This document shows, in pieces, positions 31,196-39,605 of a stretch of DNA of 64,000 nt. The notes beneath the pieces were generated by a model, which saw nothing but the letters and a program-made list of their open reading frames with translations, was not told the origin of the DNA and did no database searches. Each line of letters begins with the position of its first letter. Position 1 is the first letter of the stretch. Made by a program: the position numbers and the translations under genes. The DNA is from Adlercreutzia sp910585575. GTDB lineage: Bacteria > Actinomycetota > Coriobacteriia > Coriobacteriales > Eggerthellaceae. The stretch lies in the NCBI RefSeq assembly GCF_951801035.1, contig NZ_CATOKT010000002.1; one strand, written 5' to 3'.

Positions 31196-32814
31196 TTCAG
31201 GCGTCCAACATCCCCGTGTCCCTCGATGCGCTTCTGCCTGAGAACGAGACGCTCTTTCGCCGTGAGGTGGCCCGTGCCCTCGGGGTGGCCGCCGGCCAGA
31301 TGGAAAGCGTGCGGCTGCTGAAGCGCTCCATTGACGCGCGCAAGAAGACGAACGTCCACGGGGTGGTGACCGTGGCGGTTGCCTTGGTCAAAGGTGCAAC
31401 GCTGACGCCCCGCAAGGGCGTGACGGTAAAGCCCTACGAGCCGACGGCCCCGCTGACGGTTCCCCAGGTGGAAGCGCCCGCGTTGCGCCCCGTGGTAGTG
31501 GGCATGGGCCCCGCCGGGCTGTTCTGCGCGCTGTATCTGGCTCGTGCTGGCTTGCGGCCCCTGGTGGTCGAGCGCGGCGCCGATGTGGATGCCCGCACGC
31601 GGGCGGTGGATGCCTTCGCTGAGGGCGGCCCCCTCGACGCCGTTACCAACATCCAGTTCGGCGAAGGGGGTGCGGGTACGTTCTCCGACGGCAAGTTGGG
31701 TACGGGCATCAAGAGCCCCCATATCCGCCACGTGCTGGAGGCCTTCGTGGAGGCGGGAGCGCCCGAAGATATCCTGGTTGATGCGAAGCCCCATATCGGC
31801 ACCGACTTGCTGGTAGGGGTAGTGCGCCACCTGCGCGAGGCCATTCAAGAAGCCGGCGGCGAGGTGCGCTTCCTCACGCGCCTGATAGACGTGGAGGTAG
31901 AGGACGGCGCTGTGGTCGGTGCGGTGCTCAAAGACGAGCGCACGGGGGCTACCGAAACCGTGGCCACCAACCGCATAGTGCTGGCCTGCGGGCATTCCGC
32001 CCGCGACACCTTCCAGCTGGTGCAAGAGGTGGGCGTGGCGCTCGAGCGCAAGCCCTTCGCCGTGGGCGTGCGCATCGAGCATCCCCAGGCGCTCATCAAT
32101 CGGGCCCAGTATGGGCCGTCCGCTGCGCATCCGGCCTTGGGCGCGGCCGACTACAAGCTGGCGGTGAAGACCCATGATGGGCGCGGGGTCTACACCTTCT
32201 GCATGTGTCCCGGCGGGGAAGTGGTGGCCGCGGCCAGCGAGGCTGGCGGCGTATGCGTGAACGGCATGAGCCGCCATGCGCGCGCGGGCAAGAACGCGAA
32301 CAGCGCCCTGTTGGTGGAAGTGCGTCCCGACGATCTGCCCGGGAGCGACCCCTTGGAGGGCGTGGCCTTCCAGCGCCAGTGGGAGCATGCCGCATTCGAC
32401 CTGGGCGGTTTCAGCTATTTGGCCCCAGCCCAGACGGTGGGGGAGTTCCGCGCCGGCAAAGCGGGCGCGGCCAGCACGGAGGTGGAGCCCACCTATCCGC
32501 GGGGCGTGGTCTGGGCCGACCTGCACCAGTGCCTGCCGCCGTTTGTGACCGACGCCCTGGAGGAGGCCTTTCCGCTGCTCGATCGCAAGCTGGCCGGCTT
32601 CGCTCATCCCCAGGCGGTGATGACGGGTGTCGAGGCCCGCAGCTCGAGCCCCGTGCGCCTGGTGCGCGACGAGAGGTTTCAGACGAACATCGCCGGGCTC
32701 TACCCCTGCGGCGAGGGCGGCGGCTATGCCGGTGGCATCACCAGCGCCGCGGTGGACGGCCTGCGCGTGGCCGAGGCCATCGTGGGGGAGTGCCAGAAGG
32801 GGGAGGCGCGATGA
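31192..32814 (+). CDS. uncharacterised FAD-dependent dehydrogenase (COG2509 type)
   Basis: 540 aa. An N-terminal ~75-residue domain with LKRSIDARKKTNVHGVVTVA precedes the FAD motif VVVGMGPAGLFCALYLARAG. NIQFGEGGAGTFSDGKLGTG and IKSPHIRHVLE, then CGHSARDTF and YPCGEGGGYAGGITSAAVDG, are characteristic of COG2509 flavoproteins, which have no established reaction. The start overlaps the preceding stop as ATGA. RNA-binding-like features in the N-terminal domain are suggestive only. Confidence 0.85.
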   Translation: MIQASNIPVSLDALLPENETLFRREVARALGVAAGQMESVRLLKRSIDARKKTNVHGVVTVAVALVKGATLTPRKGVTVKPYEPTAPLTVPQVEAPALRPVVVGMGPAGLFCALYLARAGLRPLVVERGADVDARTRAVDAFAEGGPLDAVTNIQFGEGGAGTFSDGKLGTGIKSPHIRHVLEAFVEAGAPEDILVDAKPHIGTDLLVGVVRHLREAIQEAGGEVRFLTRLIDVEVEDGAVVGAVLKDERTGATETVATNRIVLACGHSARDTFQLVQEVGVALERKPFAVGVRIEHPQALINRAQYGPSAAHPALGAADYKLAVKTHDGRGVYTFCMCPGGEVVAAASEAGGVCVNGMSRHARAGKNANSALLVEVRPDDLPGSDPLEGVAFQRQWEHAAFDLGGFSYLAPAQTVGEFRAGKAGAASTEVEPTYPRGVVWADLHQCLPPFVTDALEEAFPLLDRKLAGFAHPQAVMTGVEARSSSPVRLVRDERFQTNIAGLYPCGEGGGYAGGITSAAVDGLRVAEAIVGECQKGEAR

Positions 32815-33506
32815 GGCGGCTTTCCTTGGCCGAGGCGGAGGACTGCCTGAGCCGCGGCGAGGCCGTGGTGCTGCCGACGGACACGGTGTACGGCGTGGGG
32901 GTGGCCGTTGAGGCGGCCCCCGGTCCCCAGCGGTTGTTCGAGGCCAAGCATCGCCCCGCCGACAAACCGGTGGCGTGGCTCGTGGCCAGCCCCGACGATC
33001 TTGAGCGCTACGGCGCGGCCGTGCCCGGCTATGCCCGACGGCTGGCCGAGGCCTTCTGGCCCGGTGCGCTCACCTTGGTGGTGCGCGCCTCGGCGGCGGT
33101 GCCCCGTGCTTTCCAATCGCAAGCGGGCACCATCGGCCTGCGCATGCCCGCTTCCCCCGAGGCCTTGGCGCTTATTCGGGCGGCCCGGTGTCCCTTGGCC
33201 GTCACCTCGGCCAACCCCTCGGGGGCCCCGGCGCCGGTGCGCTTCGAAGACCTCGACCCCGTTCTGGTGGAAGCCACGGCGGGGGTGTTCGTGCCAGAGC
33301 CTGCGGACAAGGCGCAACGGAGTGAGGGGATGTCGCCCGGGAGGCTCGTCGGGATGCCCGCGGCCCCCGCAGCCCACGATTGCACGACAGACGGCGCGGG
33401 ATCGCCCGAGGCCGCTTCCACGGTGCTAGACTGCACCGCAGACGCTCCGCGTCTCTTGCGCGCCGGGGCTCTTTCGTTTGACTCGGTGAAAGGAGCACTC
33501 CTATGA
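32811..33506 (+). CDS. tsaC: threonylcarbamoyl-AMP synthase (Sua5/YrdC/YwlC family)
   Basis: 231 aa. It makes threonylcarbamoyl-AMP from threonine, bicarbonate and ATP for the t6A37 modification of ANN-decoding tRNAs. VLPTDTVYGVGV, the KHRPADKP loop, FWPGALTLVV, IGLRMPASPEAL and AVTSANPSG are the YrdC-domain motifs in order. The C-terminal part has a ~30-residue low-complexity insert (around 165-200) before STVLDCTADAPRLLRAGALS, which corresponds to the family's usual ending. It overlaps both neighbours by ATGA. Confidence 0.92.
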   Translation: MRRLSLAEAEDCLSRGEAVVLPTDTVYGVGVAVEAAPGPQRLFEAKHRPADKPVAWLVASPDDLERYGAAVPGYARRLAEAFWPGALTLVVRASAAVPRAFQSQAGTIGLRMPASPEALALIRAARCPLAVTSANPSGAPAPVRFEDLDPVLVEATAGVFVPEPADKAQRSEGMSPGRLVGMPAAPAAHDCTTDGAGSPEAASTVLDCTADAPRLLRAGALSFDSVKGALL

Positions 33507-34495
33507 CAGAGGCGCAGGAAACGGTGGGACGGACGGAATTCGAGTTTCCCTCCGCCGACGGCGCAAGCACGGTCCACGGCGTGCTCTGGGTGCCGCTGGC
33601 CATGGAGCGCTTGGAGGGCAGCCCCGACCAGCTGGGCCTGTTCCGCCCGCGCGGCGTGGTGCAGCTGGTGCACGGTATGGCCGAGCATATCAGCCGCTAT
33701 GATGACTTCGCCCGCTTTCTAGCCTCCCAGGGGTTCCTCGTGGGCGGCCACGACCATATCGGCCACGGCTCGACGGCGCCCGATGCTGCCGGGCGCGGCG
33801 TGGTGGATGCCGACACCGGTGCCCAGGCCATGATCGAGGACGTGCAGCAGATGCGCCTCATGCTTACCCAGCAGGTGGTGCCGGGCACGCCCTATTTCCT
33901 GTTCGGCCATTCCATGGGCTCGCTCGTGGTGCGCAGCTACCTGCCCCAGTACGGCGAGGGACTTACGGGCGCCATCATCTGTGGCACGGCCAACGAGCCC
34001 ACGGTGGTGTCGGCGGCCGGCAACCAGCTGGCGCGCCTCATTGCCCGCGTGCGTGGCAACGATTACAAAAGCGAGCTGCTGCACAGCCTGGCCGACGGCG
34101 CCTACAGTCGTGCCATCAAGGATGCCCGCACGCCCTTCGACTGGCTCTCCCGCGATCCGAAGGTGGCCGATGAGTTCATGGCCGACGAGACCACGGGCTT
34201 CATGTTCGGCGCCGGCGCCTACGCGGCTCTGACCGAGCTGGCCCACCGCGCCGCCAGCCCGAAGACCCTGGCCGCCACCCCGCACGCCCTGCCGTTGCTC
34301 TACATAGCTGGCGAGGCCGATCCCGTAGGGAAGTGCGGCAAGGGCGTCGCCAAAGCCGCCGAGGCCATGGAGCAGGCAGGAGCCGAGGACGTCACCCTCA
34401 AGCTCTATCCCGCCATGCGCCACGAAATCCTCAACGAATACGGCAAAGAAGACGTCTACCGCTACATCCTCGACTGGATCGAGGCGCGTGCATGA
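33503..34495 (+). CDS. alpha/beta hydrolase, monoacylglycerol-lipase-like
   Basis: 330 aa, no signal peptide. VVQLVHGMAEHISRYDDFA and GGHDHIGHGSTA are typical of the serine aminopeptidase S33/Hydrolase_4 group that includes monoacylglycerol lipases. The nucleophile elbow GHSMGS holds S137, and MRHEILNEYGKEDVY near the end carries the histidine of the triad; GEADP supplies the aspartate. It is followed, with an ATGA overlap, by glycerol kinase, which would use the glycerol it frees. A monoglyceride substrate is inferred from family and context. Confidence 0.85.
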   Translation: MTEAQETVGRTEFEFPSADGASTVHGVLWVPLAMERLEGSPDQLGLFRPRGVVQLVHGMAEHISRYDDFARFLASQGFLVGGHDHIGHGSTAPDAAGRGVVDADTGAQAMIEDVQQMRLMLTQQVVPGTPYFLFGHSMGSLVVRSYLPQYGEGLTGAIICGTANEPTVVSAAGNQLARLIARVRGNDYKSELLHSLADGAYSRAIKDARTPFDWLSRDPKVADEFMADETTGFMFGAGAYAALTELAHRAASPKTLAATPHALPLLYIAGEADPVGKCGKGVAKAAEAMEQAGAEDVTLKLYPAMRHEILNEYGKEDVYRYILDWIEARA

Positions 34496-35982
34496 AGAAG
34501 TACGTAATCGCTCTCGATCAAGGCACCACCTCATCGCGCGCCATGCTCATCGACCGTGCCGGCAGGGCCGTCGGTTCGGTGCAGCGCCCCTTCCCGCAGC
34601 TGTACCCGCAACCGGGCTGGGTAGAGCACGACCCGCACGACATCCTCTCCTCGCAGCTGGGCGCGCTCACCGAGCTGCTGCTCACCTACAGCATCAGCCC
34701 CGAGGACATCGACGCCATCGGCATTACCAACCAGCGCGAGACCACCGTGGTGTGGGACCGCGCCACCGGCGAGCCCATCTGCAACGCCATCGTGTGGCAG
34801 TGCCGGCGCACCGCGCCCATGATCGAGGCGCTGACCGCCGATCCGTTGGTGGCGGAGGAGATCACGGCGCGTACGGGCCTTATCCCCGACGCCTACTTTT
34901 CGGCCAGCAAGATCGCCTGGATTTTGGGCGAGGTGCCCGGCGCGCGCGAGCGGGCCGAGCGCGGCGAGCTGGCCTTCGGCACCGTGGACAGCTGGCTTAT
35001 CTGGAAGCTCACCTACGGAGCGGTGCACGCCACCGATGTGACGAACGCCAGCCGTACCATGCTCTTCAATATTCACGAGGGCTGCTGGGACCCGTACCTG
35101 CTGGAACTCTTCGGCATTCCTGAGTCGCTCCTGCCCGAGGTGCGGCCCTCGGCCGGCTGCTTCGGCATCACGGCGAATCCCGGACTTGTCCAGGGCATTC
35201 CCATTGCCGGGGTGGCGGGCGACCAGCAGGCGGCCTTGTTCGGCCAGTGCTGCTTCGATCCGGGCCAAGCGAAGAACACCTACGGTACCGGCTGCTTCCT
35301 GCTCATGAACACCGGGCACGAGGCCTGCCGTACGCGCAATGGCCTCATCACCACGGTGGCGGCGTCGGCCCCCGGTACCCAGGGGCTCGAGTATGCCCTG
35401 GAGGGCAGTGTCTTCGTGGCCGGCGCTCTTATCCAGTGGCTCCGCGACGAGCTGGGCATTATCGAGAACGTGACCGAGACCGACGCCATCGCCCGCAGCG
35501 TGCCCAGCACCGACGGCGTCTATGTGGTGCCGGCCTTCACGGGCCTGGGAGCGCCCTACTGGGACGCCGAGGCCCGCGGGGCTATCCTGGGGCTCACCCG
35601 CGGCACGGGTCGCGCCCATATTGTGCGGGCGTCCCTGGAGGCCCTGGCCTACCAGGTGTGCGATTTGGTGCACGCCATGAACGAGGACTCCTCGGTGCCG
35701 CTGACCACGCTCAATGTGGACGGGGGAGCGGCCACCAACAACTTCCTCATGCAGTTCCAAGCCGACATGCTGGGTTGTCCACTGCGCCGCCCCGCTAATG
35801 CCGAGACCACCGCTTTGGGCGCGGCGTTCCTGGCTGGCCTGGCCACGGGCTTCTGGCCCGACGTGCAGGCCCTGCGCGCGCTGCGGGAAGGGGAGGAGCG
35901 CTTCCTGCCCACCTTCGACGAGGCCCAGCGGGCGCGTCGCATCGACGGATGGCACGAGGCCGTCGCCCGCGTGCGCAGTTAG
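34492..35982 (+). CDS. glpK: glycerol kinase
   Basis: 496 aa, full length. ALDQGTTSSRAMLIDRAG is the phosphate-1 motif; GITNQRETTVVWDR, DSWLIWKL and GDQQAALFGQCC are glycerol-kinase hallmarks, and NVDGGAATNNFLMQFQADML lies in the C-terminal FGGY domain. It phosphorylates glycerol to glycerol-3-phosphate. The ATG overlaps the stop of the lipase-like gene. No GlpF facilitator or GlpD is nearby, which fits glycerol being produced inside the cell by the hydrolase. Confidence 0.96.
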   Translation: MKKYVIALDQGTTSSRAMLIDRAGRAVGSVQRPFPQLYPQPGWVEHDPHDILSSQLGALTELLLTYSISPEDIDAIGITNQRETTVVWDRATGEPICNAIVWQCRRTAPMIEALTADPLVAEEITARTGLIPDAYFSASKIAWILGEVPGARERAERGELAFGTVDSWLIWKLTYGAVHATDVTNASRTMLFNIHEGCWDPYLLELFGIPESLLPEVRPSAGCFGITANPGLVQGIPIAGVAGDQQAALFGQCCFDPGQAKNTYGTGCFLLMNTGHEACRTRNGLITTVAASAPGTQGLEYALEGSVFVAGALIQWLRDELGIIENVTETDAIARSVPSTDGVYVVPAFTGLGAPYWDAEARGAILGLTRGTGRAHIVRASLEALAYQVCDLVHAMNEDSSVPLTTLNVDGGAATNNFLMQFQADMLGCPLRRPANAETTALGAAFLAGLATGFWPDVQALRALREGEERFLPTFDEAQRARRIDGWHEAVARVRS

Positions 35983-36065
35983 TGCATCTTGGAGAAACCT
36001 CGCCCGCGGGGCCGCGCGCTGCACCTACAATGGGCGAGACGAAAACTTCGCGAGAAGGAGCACCC

Positions 36066-36500
36066 ATGCGCATCAGCATCGGAAGCGATCACGCCGGCTT
36101 CGAGCAGAAGCAGGTCCTGGTTGATTACTTGGCGGGGAAGGGCTACGACGTCATCGACCGCGGCCCCGATTCCGACGACCGCGTCGACTACCCCGATTTC
36201 GCCGTTCCCGTGGCCCAGGACGTGGCCGACGGCGACGTCGACTACGGCGTGCTCGTGTGCGGCACGGGCATTGGCATGGCCATGGCCGCCGACAAGGTGC
36301 CCGGCATCCGCGCCGCCAACATCATCACCCCCGAGTTCGCCGCCCTGTGCCGCGAGCACAACGACGCCAACGTCATCACCCTGTCCGGTCGCTTCGTGGC
36401 TCTTGAGGACAATGAGCGCATCCTGGACACGTTCCTATCCACGGATTTCGGCGGAGGCCGCCACGCCGGCCGCGTGCAGAAAATCATGGAGCTTGATTAG
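36066..36500 (+). CDS. rpiB: ribose-5-phosphate isomerase B
   Basis: 144 aa. MRISIGSDHAGFEQKQVLVD and CGTGIGMAMAADKVPGIRAA are the RpiB/LacAB signatures; the catalytic cysteine is in VCGTGIG. It interconverts ribose-5-phosphate and ribulose-5-phosphate. The start follows AGAAGGAGCACCC. A TACAAT at 36026-36031 could be its -10 box. Family 1 element B begins 3 nt after its stop codon. Confidence 0.96.
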   Translation: MRISIGSDHAGFEQKQVLVDYLAGKGYDVIDRGPDSDDRVDYPDFAVPVAQDVADGDVDYGVLVCGTGIGMAMAADKVPGIRAANIITPEFAALCREHNDANVITLSGRFVALEDNERILDTFLSTDFGGGRHAGRVQKIMELD

Positions 36501-36502
36501 TT

Positions 36503-36660
36503 CCGTCGGCCCTGACGGGACCGACGGGAACGTCGACGCTGCGGCTCCGACAGGCACCTGGCCTTGCCCCTTGTTTTGGGCTCGGCGCGGCGCGAAGGCC
36601 GCTTGGCCCAAAGGCGGGGCAATTCCAGGCACCTGTCGAACCCTCGCTGACTTCCTTGGG
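36503..36660 (+). repeat. family 1 structured intergenic element, copy B
   Basis: It starts 3 nt after the rpiB stop with a hairpin of CCGTCGG/CCGACGG plus CCC/GGG and a bulged A around the loop TGAC (36503-36527). The linker GTCGACGCTGCGG follows, then a long hairpin: CGACAGG (36548-36554)/CCTGTCG (36632-36638), CCTGG/CCAGG, TTGCCCC (36564-36570)/GGGGCAA (36616-36622), TTTGGGC (36575-36581)/GCCCAAA (36606-36612), GCGGC/GCCGC at the tip. It ends CCCTCGCTGACTTCCTTGGG, 40 nt before glyA. Confidence 0.85.
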
Positions 36661-36699
36661 CGAATCTGTGAGAAATAGTAATTGATAGATTGGAGAAAT

Positions 36700-37956
36700 A
36701 TGGCTCTTGAGTTTCTAGCAGCGGAAGATCCGCAGGTAACTGAGTGCTTGCGTGAAGAATTGGCGCGTCAGCGCGGCTCGGTGGAGCTTATCGCGTCCGA
36801 GAACTTCACCTCGCGGGCGGTCATGGAGGCCGTGGGCAGCGTGCTTACCAACAAGTACGCCGAGGGCTATCCCGGCAAGCGCTACTACGGCGGCTGCGAG
36901 AAAGTGGACATGGTGGAGGATCTGGCCCGCGACCGCGCCTGCCAGCTCTACGGGGCGAAGTGCGCCAACGTGCAGCCCCACTCTGGCGCCAGCGCGAACT
37001 TCGGCGCGTATCTCTCCATCATCGAGCCCGGTGACACGGTGCTCGGCATGAGCCTCGATCACGGCGGCCACCTGACCCACGGCAGCCCCGTGAACTTCTC
37101 CGGCCTGCTCTACAACATCGTTTCCTATGGTGTGGATCCGGAAACCGAGACTATCGATTACGACGCGTTAGAGCGCCTGGCCAAGGAAGTGCGCCCGAAG
37201 GTTATCGTGGGCGGCGCCAGCGCCTACCCGCGCTTCATCGACTTCGAGCGCATGGGGGCTATCGCCCGCGAGGTGGGCGCCTACCTCTTGATCGACATGG
37301 CCCACATCGCCGGCCTGGTGGCTGCCGACCTGCATCCCAACCCGGTGCCCCATGCCGATATTGTCACGTCCACCAGCCATAAGACCCTGCGCGGCCCGCG
37401 CGGCGGCTTCATCCTTACCAACAACGAGGAGCTGGGCGCGAAGATCAACAAGGCCATCTTCCCCGGCGCCCAGGGCGGTCCGCTCATGCACGTCATCGCC
37501 GGCAAGGCCGTGGCCTTCGGCGAGGCCCTGAAGCCCGACTACCGCACCTACATGGAGGCCGTGGTGGAGAACGCCCGCACCCTGGGTCAGGGCATGACCG
37601 ACGGCGGCCTGCGCCTGGTGTCCGGTGGTACCGACAACCACCTGTGCCTGGTGGATCTCACGGCCTCGGACATCACTGGCAAGGACGCCGAGAAGCTGTT
37701 GGAGTCCGTGGGCCTGACGGTGAACAAGAACTCCATCCCCAACGAGCAGCGCTCGCCCTTCGTCACCAGCGGTATCCGCGTCGGCTCCGCGGCCGCCACC
37801 ACCCGCGGCTTCACCGCCGAGGACTTCTACGAGGTGGGTCAGCTCATCGCCACCACGGTCTTCAACGCCGACAACGAGGCCAAGCTGGCCGACGTCCGCA
37901 AGAAGGTAGACGCCATGCTGGAAGCCCACCCCTTGTACCCCGGCCTGGAATACTAG
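36700..37956 (+). CDS. glyA: serine hydroxymethyltransferase
   Basis: 418 aa, full length. It converts serine and tetrahydrofolate to glycine and 5,10-methylene-THF. ELIASENFTSRAVMEAVGS, NKYAEGYPGKRYYGGCE and VTSTSHKTLRGPRGG (PLP lysine K228) identify it. The ATG at 36700 has TTGGAG 5 nt upstream; an in-frame TTG at 36682 has no site of its own. upp follows after 40 nt, putting one-carbon and pyrimidine salvage genes together with the downstream deaminase. Confidence 0.97.
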   Translation: MALEFLAAEDPQVTECLREELARQRGSVELIASENFTSRAVMEAVGSVLTNKYAEGYPGKRYYGGCEKVDMVEDLARDRACQLYGAKCANVQPHSGASANFGAYLSIIEPGDTVLGMSLDHGGHLTHGSPVNFSGLLYNIVSYGVDPETETIDYDALERLAKEVRPKVIVGGASAYPRFIDFERMGAIAREVGAYLLIDMAHIAGLVAADLHPNPVPHADIVTSTSHKTLRGPRGGFILTNNEELGAKINKAIFPGAQGGPLMHVIAGKAVAFGEALKPDYRTYMEAVVENARTLGQGMTDGGLRLVSGGTDNHLCLVDLTASDITGKDAEKLLESVGLTVNKNSIPNEQRSPFVTSGIRVGSAAATTRGFTAEDFYEVGQLIATTVFNADNEAKLADVRKKVDAMLEAHPLYPGLEY

Positions 37957-37996
37957 TAGAATCGCAGCAAGGGAAGAGCGTTCGGAAAGGAAAGCT

Positions 37997-38635
37997 ATGA
38001 ACAACGACCGAGTAGTCGTCCTCGACCATCCTATCGTGCAGCATAAGCTGTCGATTCTGCGCGACAAGCACACCCCCTCGAACGAGTTCCGCGACATCGT
38101 CAGCGAGCTGTCGCTGTTCGAAACCTACGAGGCCACGCGCGACCTGCCGCTCACGAACGTCTTCATCCACACGCCCATCGCGCCCTTCGATGCCAAGCAG
38201 ATCACTGGCCGTAAGGTGGCCTTCGTGCCCATCCTGCGCGCGGGCCTCGGCATGGTGGACGGCGCCCTGGAGGTCATCCCCACGGCTCGCGTGGGCCATC
38301 TGGGCATGCAGCGCAACGAGGAAACCCACGAGCCGGAAAGCTACTACGACAAGCTGCCCCGCGACATTGCCAGCCGTCGCGTCTACGTGCTCGATCCCAT
38401 GCTGGCCACGGGCGGCTCTGCCGCCGCGGCCATCGAGTACCTGCGCGAAGCCGGCGTCACGGGCACCATCCGTTTCCTGTGTATCGTAGCGGCCCCCGAG
38501 GGCATCGAGCGCCTGCTGGCCGCCGACGACGACCTCATCATCTACGCCTGCGCCGTGGACGAGGGCCTCAACGAGAACGCCTACATCGTCCCCGGCCTCG
38601 GCGACGCCGGCGACCGGATCTTTGGAACGGAGTAA
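37997..38635 (+). CDS. upp: uracil phosphoribosyltransferase
   Basis: 212 aa. It salvages uracil with PRPP to give UMP. VPILRAGLGMVDGALEVIPT, the flexible loop MQRNEETHEPESYYDKLP, and the PRPP-binding VLDPMLATGGSAAAAIEYL are diagnostic. The Shine-Dalgarno is GGAAAGGAAAGCT. Family 2 element copy 2 lies 29 nt after the stop. Confidence 0.97.
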   Translation: MNNDRVVVLDHPIVQHKLSILRDKHTPSNEFRDIVSELSLFETYEATRDLPLTNVFIHTPIAPFDAKQITGRKVAFVPILRAGLGMVDGALEVIPTARVGHLGMQRNEETHEPESYYDKLPRDIASRRVYVLDPMLATGGSAAAAIEYLREAGVTGTIRFLCIVAAPEGIERLLAADDDLIIYACAVDEGLNENAYIVPGLGDAGDRIFGTE

Positions 38636-38664
38636 TTCGTTCTTGTTTCTTGTTCGTAAGAGCA

Positions 38665-38825
38665 GCGGCGCTCGGCCGGGACCCCCGCAGGGCACCGTCT
38701 GAACACCAAAAAGAAAAAGCGACCGAAGGTCGCCCAGTAAATGCATGAAGGAGCGCAGCGCACGAGGCCGCAGGCCGAGCAGCGGAGCGGCGCGTGCCCG
38801 GAGCGGGGTTGCGGCCGAGCGCCGC
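38665..38825 (+). repeat. family 2 structured intergenic element, copy 2
   Basis: 161 nt. The outer stem GCGGCGCTCGGCCG (38665-38678)/CGGCCGAGCGCCGC (38812-38825) is perfect and continues with CCCCGC/GCGGGG. Inside are TCTGAACAC (38698-38706), hairpin GCGACC-GAA-GGTCGC (38719-38733), CATGAAGGAGCG (38744-38755), GAGGCCGCAGGCCGAGC, AGCGGAGCGG and GTGCCC, in the same order as copy 1 at 26265-26424. Confidence 0.8.
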
Positions 38826-38936
38826 GGACAGCAAGAGCAGACAGGCAAGCAAGAGCAAGCGCAAGCGAAGCGAGCGCGAGCAATCAGAATGCAGCAACGT
38901 GGGGCAATCGAAGCCAAAGAAAGGCAGGGAGAAAAG

Positions 38937-39410
38937 GTGACGAATCCGGACAACCGTCCCAGTTGGGACGAGTACTTCATGAAGATGGCCAACGACGTGG
39001 CCACCCGCACCACCTGCCTGCGCCGCGGGGTAGGGGCCGTTATCGTGAAGGACCGCCGCATTCTGGCCACGGGCTACAACGGCGTACCCACGGGCTTGGC
39101 CCATTGCTCGGAGACAGGGTGTCTGCGCGAGCAGCTGGGGGTGCCCAGCGGCCAGCGCCACGAGATCTGCCGCGGGCTGCACGCCGAGCAGAACGCCATC
39201 ATTCAGGCGGCCCGCTATGGTATCGACATTGCCGGCTCCACCATCTACGTGAATACGCAGCCCTGCGTGGTGTGCGCGAAGATGCTCATCAATGCCGGCA
39301 TCACCGAGATTGTGTACCAGAACCCGTATCCCGATGAGCTCTCACAGCAGATGCTCGCCGAGTCGGGCATTCTCGTGCGCGAATACACGGGGGAGAAGGA
39401 AGCGGAGTAG
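38937..39410 (+). CDS. deoxycytidylate (dCMP) deaminase family protein
   Basis: 157 aa. CLRRGVGAVIVKDRRILATG, then HAEQNAII (H82, E84) and PCVVC (C110, C113) form the zinc site of cytidine/dCMP deaminases of the ComEB type. It would turn dCMP to dUMP for thymidylate synthesis. The GTG at 38937 is chosen because AGGGAG lies 5 nt upstream and MTNPDNRPSWDEYFMKMA is a typical start. An in-frame ATG at 38745 would translate family 2 element copy 2 into a low-complexity Arg/Gln tract. Confidence 0.9.
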   Translation: MTNPDNRPSWDEYFMKMANDVATRTTCLRRGVGAVIVKDRRILATGYNGVPTGLAHCSETGCLREQLGVPSGQRHEICRGLHAEQNAIIQAARYGIDIAGSTIYVNTQPCVVCAKMLINAGITEIVYQNPYPDELSQQMLAESGILVREYTGEKEAE

Positions 39411-39448
39411 GGGAGCGAGCGGACTCGCAACCGTGAAAGGCTTTACCG

Positions 39449-39488
39449 CAGAGGGGCTGTCGCTATTGACGAAGCGACAGCCCCTCTG
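39449..39488 (+). terminator. strong hairpin after the dCMP deaminase gene
   Basis: A perfect 15-bp stem (39449-39463 with 39474-39488) with a 10-nt loop, followed by TACTGCCAG rather than a pure T tract. It separates the nucleotide genes from the ATP synthase operon. Confidence 0.7.
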
Positions 39489-39605
39489 TACTGCCAGTCT
39501 GTCAAAAATTGTGCAGTTGCAAAATTTTCCCAGATCAGAGCGTGTCCAACCACGCGAAGTTTTCACCGCTCACCAATTAAAGTTCGGTTCTTAGCCCCTT
39601 TTGTC

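Noticed and set aside
38745..38936. Longer N-terminus for the dCMP deaminase
   Set aside because: It translates family 2 element copy 2 into low-complexity sequence; a GTG with AGGGAG lies exactly at the conserved start of the family.
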